Assembly (NCBI RefSeq): GCF_938030145.1
Contig: NZ_CALHGM010000030.1
Span: forward strand, 1-64,000
Reading direction: 5' to 3'
Length of the DNA: 64,000 nt
Source: an uncultured Campylobacter sp.
GTDB lineage: Bacteria; Campylobacterota; Campylobacteria; Campylobacterales; Campylobacteraceae
The notes under the pieces are model-generated. The model was not told where the DNA came from. It did no database searches and was given only the letters and a program-made list of their open reading frames with translations. The stretch's first letter is position 1. Each line of letters begins with the position of its first letter. This document shows positions 38,596 through 45,164 of the stretch, piece after piece. Made by a program: the position numbers and the translations under genes.

Positions 38596-39312
38596 GTGCA
38601 AATCCCAAGTTTGATCCGAAATTTTATCCGCAAGCGTATCGTTTCAGAGTACATTTTGCTGCCGTTTTTCTACCCCGACGAAGGCGAGTTTGAGAGTTTT
38701 CAGGAGGGATATAGGCTCGCTAGCCGCAAAACGGGCGAGGAGCTAGCAGACGATATGCCCGGACAGTGGCGCAAGAGCTGGCGGGTCATCGCACGTAACG
38801 GCATGGACGATCCGTTTTTCGTAGATTTTGCTCTTGGGGACGCCTCGCCGGTGTATTTTGCCTATCACGGCGCCGGCTCTTGGGAGCCGATCAAGGTTGC
38901 GGACGACATCATTAAATTTGAAGAAATTTTAACCGCTCTTGCCGCGCTTAAAAAGCCCTGCTCGCTTGAAGCGATCGCGCCGCTTGCTGATTTAAACAAC
39001 GAATTTTACCGTGAGCTGGCGGACGATTATGCGCAGCAAGATGAAGCGCGCGAGGAGCCGGGATATAAATATTTCAGCGTTTTCATCGAGGACTTGGGCG
39101 CGGACAAGGTAAAAACGCTCGTGTTTTTAAAGAAATTTTTTGACGACGAGAGCTTTGCGGATACGAAAGATAGGACGCAAAATTTGCCGCTTTGCGTATT
39201 TAGCGGTATAGAGGAGCTGGCGCTGCCGCTGCAAGACAAACTCGCCTCGCTCGGAGTTAAATTTTACGCCCGCGAGATAACTTTTAGCGAGTTTATCGCG
39301 CGGAGTGGCTAA
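38596..39312 (+). CDS. SUKH (SMI1/KNR4)-like protein with a possible L7/L12-C-like domain
   Basis: 238 residues, starting at GTG (AAAGG seven bases before). Residues about 1-120 have the layout of SUKH-type proteins: helix, then FFVDFALGDASPVYFAYHGAG, W-E-P and a final helix. Residues about 150-238 (YFSVFIEDLGADKVKTLVF ... LASLGVKFYARE) resemble the beta-alpha fold of the ribosomal L7/L12 C-terminal domain. SUKH proteins often act as immunity proteins. Assignment is by eye. Monocistronic, convergent with tpx. Confidence 0.55.
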   Translation: MQIPSLIRNFIRKRIVSEYILLPFFYPDEGEFESFQEGYRLASRKTGEELADDMPGQWRKSWRVIARNGMDDPFFVDFALGDASPVYFAYHGAGSWEPIKVADDIIKFEEILTALAALKKPCSLEAIAPLADLNNEFYRELADDYAQQDEAREEPGYKYFSVFIEDLGADKVKTLVFLKKFFDDESFADTKDRTQNLPLCVFSGIEELALPLQDKLASLGVKFYAREITFSEFIARSG

Positions 39313-39488
39313 GCAGGTAAATTTAAAATTTTAACTCTCGCTGTGGCTAAATTTAAAATTTAGCAGCAGGCGATTCTATAAATTTCGTGCTCGTTCGCTT
39401 GCTATCGCAGTGCGTTAATAGCTTTGCGTACGCTGGAGCGCAAATTAAAGCATAAAATCAAAATGTAAAATTGAAGTAGAATTTTAAG

Positions 39489-39521
39489 CGCCCTACTTCG
39501 TTTTTTACTTGCAGTAGGGCG
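39489..39521. terminator. Hairpin between convergent genes
   Basis: Nine-base stem CGCCCTACT / AGTAGGGCG with a 15-base T-rich loop, lying between the SUKH-like gene (+) and tpx (-). No long T run follows on either strand. Confidence 0.4.
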
Positions 39522-39587
39522 AATTTGCTTAAAGTAGTGAACTAAAGCGAGGCGAAAATTATCCAAACCTTGGATCTATTATCTTGC

Positions 39588-40112
39588 TCAGTTAGAGCAG
39601 CTGTTGCGAGCGACGAGCTCTGCAAAATCTAGCGCTGCGTCGTAGTCGGGCTCAGAGGCTATGTCGCTTACGAGCTCTTTATAAACCACGACGCCTGCGG
39701 TATCTATGACGAAGATCGCTCTGGCGCTGAGACCTGCTAATGCGCCGCTGGCGATGAGAGTGCCGTAGCGGCGGCAAAATTCCTTATCGCGGAAATCGCT
39801 TGCAATGCGTAGATTTTTGATCCCCTCAGTCGTACAAAACCTCTCCATCGCAAACGGCAAATCCATCGAAACGACGATTACTTCGGTGTTAGGAAGCGAT
39901 GCGGCGCGCTCGTTGAACTTGCGTGCCTCCGTCGCGCAGACGGGCGTATCTAGCGACGGCACGGCGACGATGATTTGCACGTGCTTGCCGCTAGCGATCT
40001 CGATTTCGCTTAGATCTTGAGCTACTAAGCGCACTTGCGGCGCGCGATCGCCTAGATTTATCTCTTGCCCGCTTAGCTCTACAGGCTTTCCTTGAAATGT
40101 TACTTTTGACAT
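39588..40112 (-). CDS. tpx: Thiol peroxidase
   Basis: 174 residues, atypical 2-Cys peroxiredoxin, reduces alkyl and hydrogen peroxides with thioredoxin. Peroxidatic Cys59 in SLDTPVCATEARKFNE and resolving Cys93 in ERFCTTEGI match Tpx spacing. An extra cysteine near the C-terminus (NSCSN) is unusual. AAAGGACAAAA precedes the ATG. Divergent from the TM2 gene. Confidence 0.95.
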   Translation of the reverse strand: MSKVTFQGKPVELSGQEINLGDRAPQVRLVAQDLSEIEIASGKHVQIIVAVPSLDTPVCATEARKFNERAASLPNTEVIVVSMDLPFAMERFCTTEGIKNLRIASDFRDKEFCRRYGTLIASGALAGLSARAIFVIDTAGVVVYKELVSDIASEPDYDAALDFAELVARNSCSN

Positions 40113-40201
40113 TTTTGTCCTTTGTTTTGAATTTGTAGCGGCGAATATACAAAAATTCCTTAAATTTCAGGTAAAATTGCTTTAAAAATCAAGGAGAGCA
40201 G

Positions 40202-41680
40202 ATGGGCGAAGATATTTGGGGCGGCAGTAGCAATCCTGCATCGCTAGCTAGCATAAGACGTAAAAGAGGCGAAGAAAAAAAGCCTCTGGACGAGAAGCCA
40301 CAGGAGCAATCTGAGAATTTGGATTTAACGCAAGAAGCTCTTGCGGCGGATGATACTAGCGAGCAAAATTCTGCGGCTCAGAATTCTATAGAGCAAAATT
40401 CCACTTTTACAAAACAGAATTTCACACCACAAAATTCTGCGGAGCAAAATTTAGCTTTTGCAGCTCAAGGCCTAGATGAAGAAAATTCTATTTTGCGAGA
40501 TTCTGCCACGACAGGTTCTAGCGAGCAAGATTCTAACGCCAAAGGCTTGAATTTTACCGAAAATGCTGCGAGCTCGCAGAATTTTGTAGAGCAGAATTCC
40601 ACTTGGCAAAATTTAGCTTCCTTAAATTCCGATAGAATTAACTCTACGCAAAGCTCAGCTAAGGCTTACGATCTAAATAAGGCCTACGCGTTTTATATGT
40701 TCCTCGGGCCTTTCGGCGCGCATAGATTTTATCTTGGGCGTATAATCTCCGCGATTTTTCAGCTTTTAGGCGGGCTGCCATTTCTCATCTGGCTTTTTTT
40801 AGTAGTGGTTGCTGTCATGTGGACGAGTATAGAAGGTAACGAGCTGTTGGCGCTTGTAAACTCATCTCGTCCGGATTTGGGCGTGCAAGCATCAGACCTA
40901 AAAGATATAGAACAGGGCTTTTTTCATTTTATGGTTATTTTCTCGGTGCCTAATGTTTTATTTTTAATCTGGCTTATTAGCGACTTTTTTAGGTTGCCTG
41001 ATATGGTGCGAAAGCTAAATGTATCCGTAGGCGCGGGAGCAATCCTGTATGTTTATACGGATGACGCTAAAGAGCAGAGCGAGAATCTATCTACTGCCAA
41101 AACTACCCTTTACATAGCATTTGGGCTTGAGGCGTTAAATGCGGTAGGCAGATATATCAAGAATGTAGATAAAGTGGGCGCGTTGGAGGGTGTCGGACTT
41201 ATATCTATGATATGCCTAGCTGTGGGGCTATATTTTTTAGCGCGCGCTATACGCAGCACGGATCTGCTATCAAACGCCGTGCTAGTCGGGGTTTCCTCGG
41301 CTATAAGCGCAGTAAGCACTATATTTGTAGGATTTGAATTGTTTAAACCATCAGTTTTTATGATAAGCATTTATTGTGTATGCACAGCGGTATATCTGAT
41401 CTATCAGCTGCTAGTTAGTAAAGAGCTTTACGATTGCAGCGGAGAGAAAAACTATCTAAGAGCGTTTTATGTTATTGCAGCTACGGAGATAGTAACTCTA
41501 GTCTTGATAGCGCTTGACTCACAGCTTTTCGCCTTAGTATTTGCCATAGGGTGGTTAGCTTCGGTAATTCTAAATGTTTCGGCGGTTTATGGTACTAGGG
41601 AGGTTACCGCTTCAAAAGGTGGCTACGGCCTAGCGCATCTGGCGTATCACGTAAGGCAGATGAATAGGCGGGAGTTTTAG
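40202..41680 (+). CDS. TM2-domain membrane protein with long Gln/Asn/Ser-rich N-terminus
   Basis: 492 residues. Residues about 30-155 are low complexity with recurrent (E/A)QNS units, such as EQNSAAQNSIEQNS. A TM2 domain follows (about 158-215) with LNKAYAFYMFLGPFGAHRFYLGR. The rest holds some eight further hydrophobic helices of unknown type. The N-terminal segment is probably cytosolic and disordered. AAGGAG precedes the ATG. The N-terminus may have expanded by slippage or duplication of a CAAAATTCT-like word. Confidence 0.75.
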   Translation: MGEDIWGGSSNPASLASIRRKRGEEKKPLDEKPQEQSENLDLTQEALAADDTSEQNSAAQNSIEQNSTFTKQNFTPQNSAEQNLAFAAQGLDEENSILRDSATTGSSEQDSNAKGLNFTENAASSQNFVEQNSTWQNLASLNSDRINSTQSSAKAYDLNKAYAFYMFLGPFGAHRFYLGRIISAIFQLLGGLPFLIWLFLVVVAVMWTSIEGNELLALVNSSRPDLGVQASDLKDIEQGFFHFMVIFSVPNVLFLIWLISDFFRLPDMVRKLNVSVGAGAILYVYTDDAKEQSENLSTAKTTLYIAFGLEALNAVGRYIKNVDKVGALEGVGLISMICLAVGLYFLARAIRSTDLLSNAVLVGVSSAISAVSTIFVGFELFKPSVFMISIYCVCTAVYLIYQLLVSKELYDCSGEKNYLRAFYVIAATEIVTLVLIALDSQLFALVFAIGWLASVILNVSAVYGTREVTASKGGYGLAHLAYHVRQMNRREF

Positions 41681-41705
41681 GTATTTAAATTTAAGGGGCG
41701 ATTAG

Positions 41706-41711
41706 TATAAT
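41706..41711 (+). promoter_or_regulatory. -10 box of DUF805 gene copy 2
   Basis: TATAAT, 30 bases before the start, the same spacing as in copy 1. Confidence 0.55.
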
Positions 41712-41740
41712 CTTACATTATTTTAAAAAAGGAGTTTAAA

Positions 41741-42184
41741 ATGACTTTTATGGAGTCTGTGCAAACTTGCGTCAAGCAAAAATACGCCGCATTTAGCGGG
41801 CGAGCATCGAGGTCGGAGTACTGGTGGTTTTTTCTATTTACTGTGCTTGGTGGGATTGTTTTGAGCTTGATAGATGGCGTTTTAGGCACTACGATAGGGT
41901 ACAATCAAATAATAGCCGGCAAAATCGTCCATCAAGAAATCGGCATTATAGATGCGCTTTTCCAGCTAGCTATGCTCGTGCCAGCTATCGCCGTATCAGT
42001 TAGGCGACTACATGACACCGATAGAAGTGGCTGGTTTTTTCTGCTTATTTTAACGCCGATCGTGGGTGCTTTTTTCGGCGATATCGGACTTTTAGTATCA
42101 TTTGTGGGCTGGATAGTGCTGCTTGTATTTTTCGTGCAGCGCGGCGATAGCGGGTCCAATCGCTTCGGATACGATCCGCTATGA
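41741..42184 (+). CDS. DUF805 membrane protein, copy 2
   Basis: 147 residues. Same hallmarks as copy 1: GRASRSEYWWF, VSVRRLHDTDRSGWFF and NRFGYDPL. AAAAAAGGAG precedes the ATG, and the leader plus first codons (MTF.ESV.TC.K) almost match copy 1, pointing to a duplication. The middle differs, with about ten extra residues between helices. Function unknown. Confidence 0.9.
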   Translation: MTFMESVQTCVKQKYAAFSGRASRSEYWWFFLFTVLGGIVLSLIDGVLGTTIGYNQIIAGKIVHQEIGIIDALFQLAMLVPAIAVSVRRLHDTDRSGWFFLLILTPIVGAFFGDIGLLVSFVGWIVLLVFFVQRGDSGSNRFGYDPL

Positions 42185-42321
42185 TAAAGCTCTAAAACTT
42201 TGCGGAATTTAGAATTCTAAAATTCCGTGCAGATAAAATTCTTTGTATTATCACTTAAAATTCTACGCATAAGCACTTTGCAGCGCTAAATTTTTCTTCA
42301 AATAAGCTGTGGAAATCCTCT

Positions 42322-42340
42322 TTAATTGATTGCCATTATC
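42322..42340. promoter_or_regulatory. Possible Fur box upstream of hutX
   Basis: TTAATTGATTGCCATTATC matches 12 of 19 positions of the classical Fur consensus and lies just upstream of the -10 TATAAT at 42362-42367. Iron control would suit a haem-use gene; the match is moderate. Confidence 0.35.
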
Positions 42341-42361
42341 TGTAACTTAGAATTTTTATAT

Positions 42362-42367
42362 TATAAT
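42362..42367 (+). promoter_or_regulatory. -10 box of hutX
   Basis: TATAAT in ATTATAATGG, 33 bases before the chosen start codon. Confidence 0.65.
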
Positions 42368-42400
42368 GGCTCTTAAAATTTTATTTTAGAAAGGATGAAA

Positions 42401-42913
42401 ATGAAAGAGAGAATCGAGGCGCTGTTCGCGCAAAACCCTAAAATTTCGATCGCGCAGATCTGCAAGGAGCTCGGCGCCAAGGAGATCGACGTGCTGCTAA
42501 ACCTGCCCGAGCGCTTCGGAAAAAGCGCCGGCGGCGATAAATTCTGCGAGGTCATTAGGGAGCTCGAGAGTTGGGGCGAGGTGCTTTTCGTAAAAAATAC
42601 GCCGAGCTTCATCATCGAGTTTAAAACCAAGATCCCAAGCGGCAAGAGCGCGCGCGGATATTATAATTTCGGCATGGGTGCAAACGGCGATGAGGCGCAT
42701 GGGCTGGGTATTTTGGGGGGTCATCTAAAGACGGATGAGATCGATAAGATTATCCTCGTGACGCAGACTTTCATGGGGATGCTCTCGAAATTCGTGGGCT
42801 TTTATGACAAGGCGGGCGAGAATATCTTTAAAATTTACGTCTCGCGCGATGAGAAAGGACAGCTTCTAGCCAAGCAAGACGCGAAATTTGAGGCATTAAA
42901 AGCCGCGATTTAG
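42401..42913 (+). CDS. hutX: Cytosolic haem carrier of the HutX family
   Basis: 170 residues from the ATG at 42401, six bases after AAAGG; the ATG six bases earlier overlaps the ribosome binding site. HutX/HugX proteins bind haem and pass it to the haem oxygenase-like HutZ. Family features: helical N-terminus ending VLLNLPERFG, IRELESWGEVLF, IPSGKSARGYYNF, GILGGHLK, TFMGMLSKFVGFYDKAGE and FKIYVSRDEKGQL. No hutZ or receptor gene is adjacent. Confidence 0.85.
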   Translation: MKERIEALFAQNPKISIAQICKELGAKEIDVLLNLPERFGKSAGGDKFCEVIRELESWGEVLFVKNTPSFIIEFKTKIPSGKSARGYYNFGMGANGDEAHGLGILGGHLKTDEIDKIILVTQTFMGMLSKFVGFYDKAGENIFKIYVSRDEKGQLLAKQDAKFEALKAAI

Positions 42914-43863
42914 CGCTCGCGCAAGACCCGCCTTGCGCGGCTTGCGTAAAATTTGCTCTTGTCGGGCATTTAGGTTTGATCTCGCCTTTGTGCGCGAGAT
43001 CAAATCCGTAAAATTCTACTGCGAAATAACACTGCACGCACTCCTGCGCGTTTGCGCACAAAGTTTATCCGCGCCGCCGCCCTCTTTATCTCCCGCCTAT
43101 GCGTATTTATAGTTTTGATCTGCGGCGCAGAATCGCCTCCTTTTCTCGCCGCCTTCATTTAAAATCGATCTTGTCGGTTTAATTTACCAAGCCGACTTTT
43201 GCGCGCGGGAATAGTTTTTCGAATTTGACGCAAGATCGTCCTCTTTTTTCATTTTAGCCTAAAGCGCGCGCAGTATCTCGGGCGCAGAGAGTTTGAATTT
43301 AAACAGGCTCGCAGCGAGGCAATTAAACGGATAAAATTTAGTCGGAGGATTTATGCAGCGGCGTTTTTAGCGGCCTTAAATTTTAAATTTTAGATTTGCT
43401 GTGCTGCGCCACCGTAAGGCGTAAATTTCGAGTACGGGCTGTTTTGATCGAGCGCAACTTCGGGCGATCACGATTTTAAGCGCGCATTGTTTTAAAATTT
43501 GCGCCGCGCCGCTAGCTTTATTCTATCTTATCACGCCGCGCTCCGTTCTACCGCGCCTATCTTCTGCCGCATCTCGTCTTGTCCCGCTCTCCTTTCTGCC
43601 CCGCGCCCACTCTTTTTTAAAGAAAGGCGTGCGACCGAGAAAAACCGCCCTACTTCGGATCAAAATTTTATTTTTCCTCAAAATGAACCCGGATAAAGAT
43701 AAAATTTTATAAAATCTATCATTTTAATTTCATATCTCAAAAACGTTTTCCCGCCGCGCAAGGAGCGACAAATTTTAAAATTGAAATTTTATACGTTAAG
43801 CTTAAAGCTTATTAAACTCCGATATTTAGGGCAATGTAGACATGAATTTTTATCTTTTATTGC
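42914..43863. other. Long intergenic region after hutX, with a hairpin
   Basis: About 950 bases without a credible gene. An 11-bp perfect stem TTTGATCTCGC / GCGAGATCAAA (42975-43004) with an eight-base loop follows hutX and may end its transcript, though no T run follows. GC-rich blocks (GCGCGCG, CCGCCGC) alternate with AAATTTTA words. Reading frames here have poor composition and no start signals. Confidence 0.45.
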
Positions 43864-43869
43864 TATAAT
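43864..43869 (+). promoter_or_regulatory. Extended -10 of reductase operon 2
   Basis: TGCTATAAT, 67 bases upstream of the DsbB-like start, followed by two palindromes in the leader. Confidence 0.65.
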
Positions 43870-43884
43870 TCTCTCATAAATTTA

Positions 43885-43915
43885 AATCTTAAGATTAAAA
43901 AGTATTCTTAAGAAT
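43885..43915. promoter_or_regulatory. Pair of palindromes (TCTTAAGA core) in the leader of operon 2
   Basis: AATCTTAAGATT (43885-43896) and ATTCTTAAGAAT (43904-43915) are both perfect 12-bp palindromes with the same core, 19 bases centre to centre, just downstream of the -10. The layout suits a repressor binding two neighbouring sites. Confidence 0.45.
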
Positions 43916-43935
43916 TTTATAAGACGGAGGCGATC

Positions 43936-44535
43936 TTGAATAGATTGATTTTAAAGATTTACGCGTGGCAAAATACCGCTACGCCGTGGTTTTGGCTCTT
44001 TGTGATAAGCGCGGGATATCTTGCGGTATCGTATTTTTTCTTTCAGCGCTACCTTTTTATGTCGCTTACGCAGACGAGCGCCCTCGTGCGTCTGGGCTTT
44101 GCCGTAGCGGGCGTGGGCGCGCTTATAGGCTTGCTGCTGCCGTTTGGCTTCATAACAAGGCTCGTTGCTTACGCGCTCGGATTTACGGGCGCGATATACG
44201 GCTATTTACAAAGCTCCGTGCCGCACCCCGCCGTAGATACGGCAAATTGCCTCACCGCGCCCGCCTTTCCTTTTGCGGCGCCGCTTGATAGCCTGCTGCC
44301 GGAGCTATTTCGCCCCGCAAGCTGCACGGGCACTCCGTCCTTTCCCGCAGGCACCGCGCTTAGCGATGTGCAGAGCTTTTTTGGCGGATTTTACGGCGAG
44401 GGGTTCTATCTGGTGCCGAGCATTAAATTTGCAGACGCGGCGCAGTGCGCGCAGGTAGCGTTTGCGGCATTCGCGGCTGTTTTGGCCGTGATGTTTGCGA
44501 GCTTTTTATACGGCAGATTTACGAGAAGTTTTTAA
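43936..44535 (+). CDS. DsbB-family membrane protein lacking the N-terminal CxxC
   Basis: 199 residues, starting at TTG after GGAGG. Four membrane helices (about 18-40, 50-70, 74-92, 170-192) and a large periplasmic loop. Loop cysteines Cys105 and Cys130, with PLDSLLPELF between them, match the second redox pair of DsbB (Cys104/Cys130 in E. coli). The first pair, which should lie in the loop near residues 41-44 before the ALVRLGFAVAG helix, is absent (FMSL). It cannot cycle as ordinary DsbB. It precedes the cytochrome c by 20 bases, so it may serve maturation of that system. Confidence 0.75.
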   Translation: MNRLILKIYAWQNTATPWFWLFVISAGYLAVSYFFFQRYLFMSLTQTSALVRLGFAVAGVGALIGLLLPFGFITRLVAYALGFTGAIYGYLQSSVPHPAVDTANCLTAPAFPFAAPLDSLLPELFRPASCTGTPSFPAGTALSDVQSFFGGFYGEGFYLVPSIKFADAAQCAQVAFAAFAAVLAVMFASFLYGRFTRSF

Positions 44536-44555
44536 AATTTTAAGAAAGGATAAGC

Positions 44556-45164
44556 ATGAAGTTTTTAAATTCTATTGCGGCTGCGGCGGCTCTTGCGGCT
44601 GTGATCGCAAGCTGTGCAAACGCCGAGGTCAAGGCGGGCGAGACGCTTTACGGCACGGTGCTAAAGCAGGTAAGCGTAAGCGGCGATTTGTCGCACAAGG
44701 ACGGCAGGCTGCTGCCTACGAATGCCATAGAGGTTTTGGAGGTCAAGGACGGAGTGGTGAAATTTTCGATCACCGGCTATCAAAATCCAAAGGCGCCCAA
44801 CGTTATTTATTTCACGCCTAAAGCGCGCATAATCGCGGTGGCGTTTTCGAAGCAGGCTAAATTTCAAAGCGAGAGCTTGGGCGAAGAGGACGGCTTTAAT
44901 AAGGTTAAAATAACCGCCTACACCGACGAGGGCGCGCTAAGCGGCGACGTGGATAAAATTTTCGCGGGCGCTAAGGAGAAATTCGAAACCTCGTGTAGCG
45001 TCTGCCATGCCTTGCATCAGCCCGCAAGCTACGAGGCAAACAAATGGCCCGGTTACATCAAATCGATGCTTTCGCGTACGCCTATTAGCGAGGACGAGAG
45101 CTGGGCGGTGGTGCAATATTTACAAAAGCACTCTAAAGATGTCAATTTAAAGGAGACGAAATGA
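44556..45164 (+). CDS. Periplasmic monoheme cytochrome c (electron donor), copy 2
   Basis: 202 residues. Signal peptide about 1-23. Haem site C147-S-V-C150-H151, followed by KWPGYIKSMLSRTPI where the methionine may be the sixth ligand. Same two-part architecture as copy 1 (YEANKWPGYIKSM against FTANQWPANLQEM). AAGAAAGGATAAGC precedes the ATG. Its stop overlaps the reductase start by four bases. Confidence 0.9.
   Translation: MKFLNSIAAAAALAAVIASCANAEVKAGETLYGTVLKQVSVSGDLSHKDGRLLPTNAIEVLEVKDGVVKFSITGYQNPKAPNVIYFTPKARIIAVAFSKQAKFQSESLGEEDGFNKVKITAYTDEGALSGDVDKIFAGAKEKFETSCSVCHALHQPASYEANKWPGYIKSMLSRTPISEDESWAVVQYLQKHSKDVNLKETK

Noticed and set aside
43499..43696. 65-codon plus-strand frame after hutX
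   Set aside because: No ribosome binding site or domain, Arg/Ser/Pro-rich composition, and no neighbour coupling.
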